DNA of 64,000 nucleotides from Diphasiastrum complanatum (GCA_029204225.1 CM055111.1:15627207-15691206); one strand, 5' to 3'; counted from the stretch's first letter, positions 47,880 through 63,692 are shown. Notes: generated by a model not told the origin, from the sequence alone. Made by a program: numbers and translations.

Positions 47880-49200
47880 TTCACCTAATTCCTTATTGTA
47901 TAATTGATGCTCGAACTTCAATTCGAGCAAAAAGCCACTTTGTCAACATGTAATAATTTGTATTCTAACTGCTATTACTGCACCTACAAACACCATAATT
48001 TATTTACAAAATAAAAATTTGAGTCTCCTTGCTCAACCACGGGTTCAAGCACACTTCTTCTTATAAGCATAGTCTCCAATATAACCTACTAATTTTATAA
48101 TAATGCCTCCATAGATTGTGTTGTCATTGTAGTTTGTACTAATTCCGTATTGAAGACTTTATGCTCAAACTAAAGTTCGAGCAAAGCTCTTCTATCACTG
48201 TCTAGTCATGCATATGATTTTATGCTAAGTTTTAATGCAATATGCTACTACTACAAATACACCTCCGTACTCTAAAAAATACTCTTCTCAAAACACATTT
48301 TTGAGTTTCCATGCTTGGCTTTATCTCTTCTATCACTATCGGTCATTCATGTGATTTTGTCCCACTTGTTGTCATTCGAAACTAGTATTGAACTTCAGAT
48401 ACAATAATCTAAAAATGCTCTTCACAAATCTAGTTGTTGAACTTGACCATGAGTTATGACTTGCAAGATACGTTGTCTTGTAAATAAACCTCACATTATG
48501 TTTTGTCAACTTGATAAAATTATCTTCAAATATCAAATGTTCATTGTGCTTTCCATAGTATAGACTCTATGCTCGAACTAAAGTTTGAGCAAAACTCTAC
48601 CATCATTGTGTGATAATCTAGAAGATTTGATCCTACTATTTAAAAATATATATTATTACTGCAAACCATTCCAAAATCTCACTATCAACCTTCTATTTGA
48701 TCACAAGGTTGCTTGCAAGCATTGCATACCACTTTTTGCTTTTGATAATATCACAAGGTAATATTATCTACTATATGCTTGAACTTAGTATGATCAAAGT
48801 GCCACTATTTCTTCATACATATAATTGCATACTACTTGATGCCATAAATTGCTGCTCTTACAATTCCATACTTTAAGAATGCTATTCTCAAAACACATTT
48901 TTGGTGACCATGGTTGGTTGTAAATTTGGGCATATATAGCCTTGTTATCACAACTCACATTAGGATTTGTCAACACTATGAAATTGTCTTCAAGCATCAG
49001 ATGGCCATGATTTTTTTGAAAATCCCATATTTTACGATCTATGCTTAAGCATATGTTCGAGGGGGATCCTACCACGATGTGATTATCCAAACCATTTTAT
49101 GATGACTATAGTTGCACCTACTACTTCAAACTCTAATCATGCTACTGTTTAAATGTATTTATAAGTGTCTGCTCAACCTTGAGTTTGAGCACACCTTGGC
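47880..49200. repeat. Field of hyphenated palindromes in degenerate repeats
   Basis: A 22-base hyphenated palindrome of the form TGCTCGAA...TTCGAGCA recurs at 47908-47929 (perfect 8-base arms), 48030-48051, 48162-48183, 48570-48591 and 49170-49191. A more decayed example is near 49042. The surroundings are also loosely repeated: phrases like 'ctctatgctcgaactaaag' and 'ttctcaaaacacatttttg' recur in each unit. Two palindrome subtypes lie 122-132 bases apart. No coding frame crosses the field. It ends about 220 bases before the ParB-like gene. Confidence 0.8.
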
Positions 49201-49416
49201 TCCCCTGCAAACTACTAGTCCTACATCAAATGGTCATAATGCTTTCTGCTAATTTCATATTGTGTAATCTATATTAGAACTTAATTTTGTGCATAACTTG
49301 TGTATGAGTTTAAGTCATTTGTTGATACTATATACTGCTATTGTAATTACAAATTTCATGCTCTCAAATGCTCTTTGTTAAATACACAGATATTGTGAAT
49401 TTTGCATGTAGGTACA

Positions 49417-51960
49417 ATGACTGAGGACAAGCAAGTTTTTTCACTTGATACTATCATGGAACCACCTATGCGTAAGAAGGCCAGGTACACTCAACCAAGT
49501 CTGATCATAACAGGTGAGCTCGACTTGGTTGATTTAATTGGAGAAGAAAAAAAACCAATTAATTGGTACATGGAAACATACGGCACATCAGGAATACATA
49601 TGAAAGATGTACATCTATATGTCTGTTCAAAAGATCAAAAGTATGACGATATGGAAGTAGTTTGGAATGTTAAAGAGAGTGAAGGAAAATATGCAACACC
49701 ATGTCTTGGGGTGGTTGTAGAGAGTTCCAAGGATGAAAAAATTATGCTGATCAGTCTACCTTTTGAAGGATTTAGTCTCAAAGAAATGCAATCAAGCAAG
49801 GATGACAAATGTGGCTCCATGAAGGATCTTGGGTGGAACTTAATGAGTTTTGATAACCTTGAGGATGCTGGCATCACAGACATGATGCAAATTATTGAAG
49901 GATTTTTAATTGTAAAGGGAGAATTGACAAATGTCACATCTTTTCTCAAAAAGAGTTCGGATGTTCAAAAGGGAGAAAAAAGCAAAACAAGAAAACTTAT
50001 GGAAAATCAAGAAAAAAAAACTACTGAAAAGAGAAATAATAGAAAACAAGGTTCCACATCTAAGCAAACAGGAAAAAATAGTGCCAAATCTATGGAAATA
50101 ATGCTCTTAAATCAACAAGCAGATGCTATGGTTTCAAAAATGGAAGACTCGTTGAGTGTTGACAATGAGCAGGGCTTGCAACTCCTATATAAATGGAAGG
50201 GATATTATCCATTTGGAATGGACACATCCTATAACATTGATGTGACAAGATGTTTTCAAGCTCTGCTCCTAGTCACAGAGTGTATCGAGGATTGGTAAAG
50301 GACCATGTATTGCGACTGATAAAAGAATTTTGTGCACATACTCAACCTTGTGTTGTTATTGCAGATGTAATGTCATCTGATCCAAAGACAAATGAACCAT
50401 TACAAAACTTAATTTTTAGTCAAATAGACAAGGTCAGTTATTGGGTCATATAAGGTCAACACTCAATAGAAGCTGCAAAATTGATGCAGGACTTGTCAAA
50501 TCAAAAAATGAAAGATGCAGCAAAAATTTATAGATATAGAAGGTCTAGAATAATACTTAATTGTCCGAGCAAAGATTCAGTTTTAATATCAAAGGATGCA
50601 AACTTGATGGTGGCAAAGGTCATGCAAAAGGAGCCATTCATTGATCAAATGAAACAAGCAAGAGGTCAATGGATAGCTTTCAACAGGCCTGCAAAGCCTA
50701 AAGCTAGCGTCAAAAGAACTGAGCATCAAATAAATCATGGGAGGTAATTGCATTGTTGTCAAATTATTAATTACTACTTTGTGTTTTGAAACTTTGAATA
50801 ATTGTGTAAATGCATTAATTTTTTCTCGCTTGTAGGATTTTGTGGAGACTGCCGAGTGTACATTGCAAAAAGGTTTTCAAAAGCACAACATTATTGAAGA
50901 TGAAGAATATGCAAAGATGTATACATGGTCGAAGGAATGGTTAAAAGATGCATTTAATTGTTCAAAAGTCATGCCTCCATTGTCGGCAATAGTAAAAAAC
51001 AATGTTTACCGCTTGTATTTGATGTCCAAAGGCTTAGATTCGGAAGTAAATCAAACTCCTTGGAGAATTGGTACAGCTGGCCTTCAATTTGAAAGACATG
51101 CAGAATTCTCAAAAAAGGTTGATGGTCCTATAGTTAAGGATTGATCATTCTAGATACACAACTACATAATGAGATTTTGGAAGTATGGACAAAGGACTAT
51201 TTCAAAGCTTCAATCTCTCATGTCCAGACTTTTAATGGTACTAATAAACTAGTCATGGTATCGTTTATTGGATTTTATATATATTTCAAGTCTAGTTATG
51301 GCATTGAAAGAACTAGAATATACTTTCCATTATGAGGTGGGAGCTTATATATCAAAATCAGAAAAACAAGGAATTATAACAAAATCCTACATAGCAGCAG
51401 TTGTGGTAATCTTTTTAAGTAAAGATTCCAGATTTGTGACCTACAATAACTTAATTCTAAGCAAAACAGAGACAGTTGACATTTCATGGGACACTTCAAC
51501 GATAACTTCGGATGAAGAGGACGACATCGAAGACCAACCATATGAAATGGTTGGAATTCATTTAGTGAAAAATCTTAAGGATTCTATTTTTATTCAAGAT
51601 CTCGTAAAAGCATTTTGTAGAGAAGATCAATTTGTAGTAGATCTTTTCTGTGGAGGAGTTGCTTTGAAAGAAGGGCTACTAATGGAATGAAAAGGAGCTG
51701 TGATTGTATTGACTGATATGGAAGCAAAAGCTTTGGTCATGGACACAAATCTGTCAGTGGCAAAATTTGCAGGATTGTTAGAGGTTCCAAGTTCAAGAGA
51801 AGAAAGTCATATTCCTATGCCTATTACAAATGTTGAAGAACTTGCCTCTATAGTACAAGAAGCAGGGGCGATATGAGAAGAAAAAGAGAAACAAAAAGAA
51901 ATTGATGAGAGTGGTGAACCCCCTTTTGATATTCACATTGATGTACTTGAATAGGACAGT
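49417..51960 (+). pseudogene. Decayed gene with ParB-like (GQHS) and possible methyltransferase-like segments
   Basis: A long plus-strand unit. I place the start at ATG 49417, because TTTTGCATGTAG just before it reads as a 3' splice site. Residues 1-190 match nothing I know. Residues 190-230 are lysine-rich (EKKTTEKRNNRKQGSTSKQT). Next comes a region with VYRGLVKDHVLRLIKEF, QPCVVIADVM and GQHSIEAAK (50300-50490), which resembles the ParB/DGQHR fold's conserved G-Q-H-R motif. A likely intron lies at about 50743-50836. The C-terminal part holds FVVDLFCGGVALKEGLL followed by VIVLTDMEAKAL (51620-51750), like the first motifs of Rossmann-fold SAM methyltransferases. I see no DPPY or NPPY. The unit has about four in-frame stops and two or more frame changes. 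The domain calls are by eye only. Confidence 0.5.
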
Positions 51961-52329
51961 CATCTTTCTACAGGTGATTGACATAGATTTCTCAAGTTTG
52001 GATACCTATAATTTCATAGTTTATAGTAGCTGTTCTGTGGTGTACAAATGGCCACGGTAGGAATCAAACAGTTAGATAATTGTAGATATTTAAAACTCCC
52101 CTATGTATATGAATTAAATCTTATCACTTGATAGCATTTTTTTAGTGATTTCATTTTGAATTATGTCATAGTTTTTATTTTTGTCTGCCAAAATTAAAAT
52201 CATGTGCTTATGCTCATATACTCAATATCCACTATATTATCAATCAAAATTAGTAAAAACTTAATAAATAATTATAGCTTTTTTTTTAGTAGGACTTATT
52301 TCAACAGTCTTCTTTGTGAACGTTGTGAC

Positions 52330-53549
52330 AAGAGATCACTTTACAAGAGGTGGAACTTGATAAAATAGAAAAAAACATACAGTTCTCAAGTTTTATAAAT
52401 AATGACAAACTTTTTTTGCAAAAATTGTCATGTGAAAGCATAGGTGAAAAGTTGCACTATCATACATTGATACTATATCTCAATGGACTATTGATGTGCA
52501 AGTTTGTTGGAAATGGTCCAACCAACCAAGAGATTTATAACATTGGGTGGGAAAGGATCATACTGCACATGGGTTGCATTGACTTCTTGAGTGCAATTTC
52601 CAATCATTTTAATATTGGGTTGTGGTCATGTGCAAAAGAGAAGAACATTGTACCAGGGATTCAATTGTTGGAGCATGTGGCCAAAAGTCAATTTCCGTTT
52701 TTTATGACTTGGAGACAAGAAAGATGTTTCAAGCAATAGTCACCTTGTTTATATAGACCAGACAAGCCAAATGTGGAATCAATGTTCAGGCCACTATCTC
52801 GGGTGTGGGCAAATTTCACAGGTTTTTGTGATGAAAGAACTACTATATTAATAGATGATAGTCCATACAAAGGATGTCTTAACAATCCCGGAAATTGCAT
52901 ATTTCCCAATCCATTTGTAGGAGAAGTTGAAGATGATGTACTCAACAACAAGCTTTTTTCGTATCTTCTCAAATTAACACAAGTTCTTGATGTTCAGCCA
53001 GTCATATAAGCAACAAGATATGGACAACTGCCAGTGACTAAAGGTCATCCTTTGTATGGACATTTTCAATCTGTTATGAAGATGTTTCCTAGTAGTACAA
53101 GTACTCGGGTTTCATCCGAGGCTACCAATTCACAGGTACTCAAAGGAGAGCAACAAAAAAGACGAAGACATGATCCACCTGTAAAGTTGACATCAAGTCA
53201 ATTGAAAATATTAGAGGACATGCAACCAATACAAAGTATGAGTGACATGGAAGCTAGCCTAAAAGCAATAGAGCTTGGCTATTGTAAACCTTACACGACT
53301 GGAACTGCTGCAAAGAGATATTTGCGCCCATTGGAAAAATGCAAAAGACTTCAAAAATGTTCAAATCTCATACAATCCATTTTGTACATTAATTATTCAA
53401 ATGATATATTTCAAATTTTATCTTTCATAAGCTTAATGTTCATGTGCGTATCTTATTTCTATCAATATGATGGTTTTTATTTATTTATTGTATATCAAGT
53501 TTTATGTTTGATTTTCTTGAATTTCAAAATTGGATGTAAATTGAATTGA
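52330..53549 (+). pseudogene. Decayed FCP1/NIF-type (HAD family) phosphatase-like gene
   Basis: A single plus-strand frame runs from about 52335 to 53549, with stops at 52737 (TAG) and 53007 (TAA). The order matches the FCP1 homology domain: LILYLNGLL, where active enzymes have DLDGT or plant relatives DLNG; then FLSAISNHFNIGLWSCAKEKN; then RPLSRVWANFTG; then TILIDDSPYKGCLNNPGNC and FPNPF. FCP1 proteins remove phosphate from the RNA polymerase II C-terminal domain. Here the first catalytic Asp position is Tyr and the second Asn, so catalysis would be lost even without the stops. The tail is basic (KRRRHDPPVK) and of unknown role. A probable splice acceptor TTCAACAG lies just upstream near 52303. 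It is on the same strand as the ParB-like unit, about 400 bases downstream. Confidence 0.75.
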
Positions 53550-54600
53550 TTATTTTTATATTATAAAATCATACTTAAGGCTTGTTCATTGATAATTACA
53601 TAGATTAAAAATTCATAGGTTATGCTTGTAGTAATTATTGTTCATGTTGCACTCTCGAATATGTTATACCCAATGAAATATGGGAGTGGTGGTTCACAAT
53701 ATAGAGCCTTGTGCATATTTTTATTTGTACATGTTTAACTACTATCAAGTACTGTGTAAATCATGCGTTAGTTACAACAAAATCCAAATACATTGCACAT
53801 ATGTTATCAATTTTGTTTTTTGTTTGTGTTTCAACTATTAATAATATACATTCATAATTATACAATCACAACAAAAGCCAATACCTTGCACATACATTAA
53901 CAATTTTGTCTTTTGTTTATGTTCTAGCTATTAAAATTATACATTTATAATTGTACAATCACAATCAAATGAGAAATTAAATCCAAATAATCATGAAGGT
54001 TATCACATGCACCTCAAAACCTATCGTGAACATATTGCAACTCAATAAAAGTTTGTAACATAATTAAATGAAATCAAGTAGTCAATTATAATTGCTGGTT
54101 TCTTTACTTGAGGGTAAAGATGTGTGTACACGATTTTTATTATACTTTGACTCGTGATATAAACATGATTTGTTGTTACAATATGATTACTATTTTAGTA
54201 AAACATATAGCAATTACATATGGCAAATGCATCAATTTCTTAAAAATTTCACAATGTCCATATATAAAAGAGAAATTTATCTAGTGCAAAAAGAGAACAT
54301 AATAACATCCACCAAAAACTTCATTCATTGTAAATTGCAATATAAAACTAGCTAAAAATTATTCAATGCACTGTGTGGATTCGCATGCAGTGCTTGAAGA
54401 AATTCAGAAGAGAAATCAATATAGACGATTTTCTTATTGTATCTAATCTTGAATGCGAATGCATATGCTGCTTATTTTGTATGTCTGAGTTTTCTTGTTC
54501 TTTTGAATTTCGCAATTTGGTTGAAACTAAATCGAATGTTGTATTAATTTTATGAACGTAGATCAGCAATGATTGACTACACTCTGGAGGATTGTAAGAG
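53550..54600. other. AT-rich stretch without a recognised gene
   Basis: Contains the 97-base tandem duplication at 53774-53965. Short open frames near 54170-54570 show no recognised domain. Confidence 0.5.
53774..53965. repeat. Tandem duplication of 97 bases
   Basis: Units start 'caacaaaatccaaatacatt' (53774) and 'caacaaaagccaataccttg' (53871), and each ends 'tacaatca'. They are about 83-87% identical, so older than the other tandem pairs here. Confidence 0.85.
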
Positions 54601-54703
54601 CGATTCAGCTGGCAATGTCCAGTGGTCGCATCTGAACTCCATCCGAGCTGAGAGAGGGAGTCGTGCCAGATTTGCCTTGCGAATCATGACTGATTCTCCT
54701 CAG

Positions 54704-57580
54704 TGGTATCGGAGCCCGCCCTGTCAAATTTTGACATAGCCAAAAGAAGCTATCAGATCCAGGAGGCCAAGCATTCAGACAATCAACCATCAACAAGGAA
54801 ACATACTTCAAGAAACAATGGCTTCAATCAGTAGCATGCAAAGCAAGATCTGCACTATACTTGATTCTTTAGGATCTAACTTTCTAGCCTAGAAAGTTAA
54901 GACATCCTTAATATTTAAGGGCGAAGGACTCTTTTTCTGGGTGGATGGCACAGAAGAATTGCCTACAACAACAGGCAAGGAGCTACGCGAATGGAGGGAG
55001 AAAAACGACAAGGCAGTAACCTTGCTATCATCTTCCATCGAAGACAGCCTTACACTTGATCTGGCTACACTCTCCAAATCTAAGGGGATGTGGGATGCAC
55101 TGCTCACAAGATTTTAGACGAAATAAAAAAGTCAGATCATGATGCTAGAAGATCAGTTGACAAATCTACAATGGGATGGAAAAGACCTCACCTCCTTCAT
55201 GAGAAAGATGAAGGATCTGTTTCTATCTCTACACAACTCTGGAATAGATAATGCAATATCAGGTGAGAAGGACCTCACGTATCTGTTGAGAGCCTTATCC
55301 AGACCTTTCCAGACGACATGAACCCTGCTCGCAAAAGATCCCGCCATGAACTTCGAAAAGGTGATTGTCGAGATTCGAGAGGAAGTTGAGGCCAGAGAAC
55401 ACCTTGATCACAAGGATGGCTCTGACCAGGCCCTCTACGACAACAGAGAAAAATCCAAGAAATAATTCAAGCCTAAGAGGGAGTCGAATCAGAGGCAGGA
55501 TCATGACCAGCAAGCAGAGAGGACCAGCAAGAGTAACTGGATGACCATACGGAGGTCGAAACGACAAGATACAGACAAGAAGACCTGCATGAGATGCAGA
55601 AGAGACGGGCATACAGTAGATACTAGCTGGCTCAATCCCAAGATTGAGTGTATCCATTGTCATAAGAAGGGTCATGCAGCCATGGACTGCCACCAGAACC
55701 CAAGAAACAGATCAACACAGAACAGATAGGAGAACAACAATAGTTCTTCCTATGTCGAGGAGCCCGAGAGCTCAAAGATGGGCGAAGAAAGAACGAACAT
55801 AAATTATTCGACCGCCTACATCTGTGAAGATGTGTGTGCAACATCAACGTCTGACACACATGAGGTGATTCTAGATTCAGGTGCCACCCCACACTTCGTG
55901 ACATCACGACGAATAATGTCTGATTTCAGAAGTGCGGATCTCTCGAGATTCATAATACTTGGAGATGGATCTAGACATCAAGTGAAAGACATTGGTTCAC
56001 TATGGCTCAACACCAACGACAGAGACAGACGACTCGAAGATGTTCTATTCGTGCCTACTCTGCAGCAAGATTTTCTCTCTGTAGCAAGAATAGCAAATGC
56101 AGGGATGTGTGTGACGTTTTCTAACGAAGCATGCAATGTGATTGACGCCAGCACCAGCACTCTCATAGCTCAAGGCATAAGAAAAGCCAACCTATATTAT
56201 CTGAAGGTGCACCTACCTGAAGATCAGATGCATCAGACCCATGATGACTCGCCAGACACTTTGTGGCACAAAAGACTCTGCCACATGAACTCAATGGCAC
56301 TTTACCAGGCAAGTCATCATGGAGCGATAATAGGGGGTTAGCATCTTGAATGCAACCAGTTTGGCCACCTGTGATGCATGTTTAAAAGGCAAGATGTCAT
56401 GCACTCCTTTCGTCAAAGACTCCTACAGAACGACTAAGATTCTGGAGCTAGTGCATTCTGACATCTGTGGACCATTCAACGTGATTTCATTAGGAGGTTC
56501 AGAATATTATATACCCTTTATTGATGATTATAGCAAGTTTGCCAGAGTGTATTTTATCCTACAAAGTTCTGGAGAGACAATACTATGACCTGACGCTAGT
56601 GACAGAGGGAGTAGCAGACGAACATGAAAACAAAGATTTTTGAGTCGTCTCCCATTCGAATGACGAATCTGATGAAGAAAGATTCGAGAGACAACCTACC
56701 ACCGCAGTTCCTATAAACCAAGATGGTTTCAACGCTATATATGTGGACGACACTTTGATACTTTGTAGGAGTGAGCAGCTAATTGCTGAGGTGAAGACAA
56801 ACATCTCAAAACATTTTGAGATAGTGGATCTGGGAGAAGCCAGTTGTTACCTAGGCTTACAAATCGAAAGGGACTATGAGGGAGGTAAGTTATACCTTCA
56901 CCGGTCCAGATACACCCAGAAAATCCTAGAGGACTTTGGGATGTTAAACTACAAAGGAGCAAACACTCCAATGCTCGCAGGGATGGTGCTAACGAATGAT
57001 GACTGTCCAAGGACTGAGGCAAAGAGAGAACAGATGCAGCCCACACCTTACAGGAAGCTGATAGGATCACTGATGTACCTTGCAGACAACACACGTCCTG
57101 ATATTGCTTATGCAGTGTTATGGATTAGCCAATACTGCACGAATCCAGGCTCGACACATTGGAAGATTGCAAAACAAATTTTGCAATATCTTCAATTAAT
57201 GAGGGACTATGGCTTGTGTTATTGTCGTGGTGCAGGTCTCAGGATACTTTCCTACAATGATGCTAGCTAGGCATTTCTCAAGGACAATTGTAAAACGTCT
57301 CATGAGGATGCACCCTCACATCAAGAGCAGCAGTTCTTTGGGTTAGCAAGAAGCAGACCATTGTAGCCCAGTCATCCTGTGAAGCAGAGTACGTAGCAAC
57401 AGTGAAGATGGCCAACGGAATAATTTGGCTAAGGCAGTTCCTGGATGAATTAGGAACGAGCCTCTGGTCTTGCAGATGGACAACACCTCTGCAATATACC
57501 TGATGAAAGATCCCGTGTTCCATTTCAGAATGAAGCACATTGCCATCAAGTATCACTTGATCAGGGATCTGATTGAAAAG
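54704..57580 (+). mobile_element. Copia G, broken and cut at its 3' side
   Basis: Primer site TGGTATCGGAGCCC at 54704-54717, so the 5' LTR end lies just upstream. Gag follows (about 54760-55730) with paired zinc knuckles CMRCRRDGHTVDTSW and CIHCHKKGHAAMDC. Protease has LDSGATPHFVTS, pre-integrase LWHKRLCHMNSM, and the integrase start reads HSDICGPF. After a gap in pol come the reverse transcriptase C-terminal half (YLGLQIERDYEGGKLYLHRS) and RNase H. It stops at about 57580, where copia H begins in the opposite direction. Similar to copia B in protein. Broken in several places. Confidence 0.88.
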
Positions 57581-59566
57581 CCACTATCAAGAAGTTGGCC
57601 AACACTTAAGATGTTCTTTGTAAGCTTTGGGACAAAAAGAACATTGTTGAGAAAGAGATCTTTAGAAGATGCAAGCTTCAAGGGGATAATCCCTACTCCT
57701 TCAATATTGCACTCATGCTTGCTTGCAATGTATATGGTCTTCTTGACTCCGTCATAAGGCATAATAGATGAAAAAAAGTGCTTGGAGCCACACATATGTG
57801 AAGATGCTCCACTATCAACATACCATGAGTCATCCTTGTTGAAGGTGGAAGAGGAGAAACTCTATGCCATAAGAGAGCCTTCTCCATCACTTGCAATATA
57901 GTCTTCTTTCTCATTGGTGATGTTGGCTTGATTGAGTTGATTCTTCTTCTTGAAGCAATTGGTGGCATAATGGCCTTTCTTGCCACAATAAAAGCACTTG
58001 ATCTTCTTCTTCTTGAGATTTGAAGTAGAAGCATGAGAGGTATCATCCTCCTCTCCATCTTGGTCTTTAGCTTTGTCATTAGAGAAGTGATGATGTTGCT
58101 TCTTACTCCTCTCTTTGTGCTTGGCAAATAGAACTTTGCCATCATCATGATTGAGTGATAGCTTGTCCATCCTCAAGAGTTTGTACTCTTGTCTTGATTC
58201 TTCATAAATAAGCACACTTTGAAGGGCCTACAAACTTGGTAGCTCCTCCTTAATGGCATAGGATTGGACAAGGTTGTCATATTCATCTCGTAAGCCAGTG
58301 AGAATGACTTGAACTAGCTCACTTTGATTGATTGAGTCACCAATACATGCAAGCTCCCTATGAATATCCTTGACTCTCAAAACATAATTAGATGCACTCT
58401 CATCATTCTTTTGACTAATTTGGAATATTTGATTTCTAAGAGTGAGGAGCTTAGAGGTGTTCTTAGCCTCATAGATGAACTTGAGACAATCCCAAGCTTC
58501 CTTGGATGTAGAACAATCACCAATCTCCCTCAATATCTCATTAGAGACATTCATCTTAATGTAGTGGAGAGCCATCCTAGCTCTCTTCTTGTATTTTTGT
58601 ACTTTTTGAAGGACTTGAGGCTCCTCCTCAATCCCAAGTATAATGTCCATCACATCTTGGAGTATCAAGATGGACTCCATCCTCAACTTCCATATTGAAT
58701 AATTGGAAGTAGACAATCTCTCACTTGGTTGCAAAGTGGAGATAAATAAAAGTGATGAACAAAAAATGTTGCTTCTCTCTCACTGTAGGATCCAATAATG
58801 GTGTGCTACCATCTCCTATGCAAGATCTTGCAACAAACTATGAGATGATTCTCACTAGCTATCTCAATCTCTCCAAAACTAGATCTACTTCACATCAAAT
58901 GATGGAGTATGGGCAAAGTTAGGATCAAACACTCTTAGCACGTGTGAAATACACTAAGAAACCAAATTTGACTCAAATACAATGATATTGCATGAAACAA
59001 AATGGCTAAGATCTCAAAACAGTGCCTAGATCACATATAGATGAGATTGGTAAGCATTCAACTGTGATTTTGGATCAAACAGGCAATCTCTTGACCAAAC
59101 CAAATGTGTCCACCCAGGTCTAGGTGCACTACCTAACCCTCTTCAAAAGCTTATAACTTTTGATTGGCACTACCAATTGGAATGAAACTGATTGCATCAA
59201 AAACTAGACAAAAATAGCTTCAAAACAAGCTATCAAGCAAGATAAATAGATCAAGCATGAGAGAAAACTTCCAAACTGAAATTGAATGTTCCTCACACGT
59301 GTCTGAGCACCTGATTCTGTACAGTACTGGGTCAGACCCAATCAATGTCCTTTTGATCTCTTTTGATCCAAAATTGAACAAGATAGCTAGGAAAATGGGC
59401 CTTGACAATTTCTAGCTCAAGATTGATGATAGTTTACACTCAAACGGATCAAAATGCATGGTAACCTTAGGTAGGCTTTGATATCATGTTGAATTCACAC
59501 ATGTGGATTGTCCACAACATGTACTTGTGATCTCCTAAGGTGTGTAGATTCACCAAGATCAAGGAT
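57581..59566 (-). mobile_element. Copia H, 5' part only, same family as copia A
   Basis: Minus strand. About 80 bases of LTR end (59487-59566) closely match copia A. A primer site GGCTTTGATATCA lies at 59474-59486 as read on the plus strand, followed by a leader very like that of A. Gag is at about 57862-58734 with zinc knuckle CFYCGKKGHYATNC, and the element continues into protease. It is cut inside protease at 57581 and inside the LTR at about 59566. Fossil. Confidence 0.88.
57862..58734 (-). pseudogene. Copia H gag
   Basis: The N-terminal gag domain MQPSERLSTSNYSIWKLRME begins at 58734. The C-terminal part with CFYCGKKGHYATNCFKKKN lies at 57862-58215. Comparison with copia A gag shows the same family at about 85-90% protein similarity by eye. 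Confidence 0.82.
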
Positions 59567-59569
59567 TAG

Positions 59570-60290
59570 ATCATCAACCAATGCCACCTCCAAGAAGATC
59601 GAATCGAGTGTGCACACAACTCACAAGGTATATTCAGAAGTCTTCTTGTCTCTTAATTCATAAACCGACTATTGTTGATGAGACACTTAGCCAACCAGAC
59701 TTTGATCTATGGAGAGAAGCGATGGATAAAGAGTATTCCTCTTTGATCAAAAACCAAACATGGTCACTGGTCGAACTACCTACTGGCGGCAATCTTATTG
59801 ATTGCAAATGGGTCTTTAAAATCAAATACAATGCTAACAGGAGTATTGACTAAAGAATGGCCTGACTAGTGGCACGAGGATTTTCTTAGATATCGAACAT
59901 CAACTACAACGAGACTTTCGGTCTGATGATCAAGCCTTCGCTGCTCCGAACTATCCTATTGTATGCTGCTGCAACTGACCTTGAAGCACATCAACTCAAT
60001 GTATAGACATCCTATCTGAATGGAGTTATTGAAGAAGACATGTACATGCTACAACCTAAGGGATCTGTTCTCGAAGGTATGAAGAATCATGTTCGTAAAC
60101 TCCGTAAGGTGCTTTACGACATGAAACAATCAGCAAGAGCTTGGTTTCACAGGATAAACACATTCCTCATCCAACATGGTTTTCAGCTAAGCATTGCCGG
60201 TTCTAATATTTATTTAAATTCGGTGCAACATTCCTTCATTATCATCACCTTGTATGTCGATGACACATTACTTTTCAACAATAAATAAGA
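59570..60290 (+). mobile_element. Copia I, reverse transcriptase fragment
   Basis: Plus strand, only the N-terminal half of reverse transcriptase. It has LWREAMDKEYSSLIKNQTWS, CKWVFKIKYN, SYLNGVIEEDMYMLQP and LRKVLYDMKQSARAWFH, and ends at LYVDDTLLF with the YVDD motif near 60255. Closest in this window to copia F. Both sides are cut. Fossil with several breaks. Confidence 0.85.
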
Positions 60291-63339
<3,049 letters not shown>

Positions 63340-63692
63340 TGTTAGGAGTCTAAGCTCAGACTAGCTAAGGTTGAGAATGAAGCTATTTCACGTCTTAATC
63401 CATGACTAGTGTTATGTGAGTTAGAATTAAAGTAGAATCACTGTGTTACTGTACTGTGGGTCCTATCAGTGGATAAGGATCAGTTGGCTTTGCCATGAGG
63501 CAAGTCGATGGGACACGCGACCCGCCAACGACAACCTGGGTCATGCATGGGTTGCCTGAGTGAACAACTATATGTACAGTGTAATTTCATTTTGAGAAAT
63601 ACAATTGTTATATGAGCTTGCTGTGGAGAGTGTTTTCTGTTTGTGTTACTATGTAGCATGATTTGTGTTCCTATGCAAAGCAAATTCTAAGT
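63340..63692 (+). repeat. Probable 5' LTR of a further copia-type element
   Basis: Begins TGTTAGGAGTCTAAGCTCAG, about 350 bases, and ends just before TGGTATCAGAGTC (63693-63705), an initiator-Met type primer site. The following 300 bases, to the window edge, look like an untranslated leader. The LTR end does not read CA, and there is no partner LTR in the window, so boundaries are tentative. Confidence 0.5.

Noticed and set aside
49635-49949. Minus-strand open frame of 104 codons
   Set aside because: Shadow of the plus-strand ParB-like gene, with no independent support.
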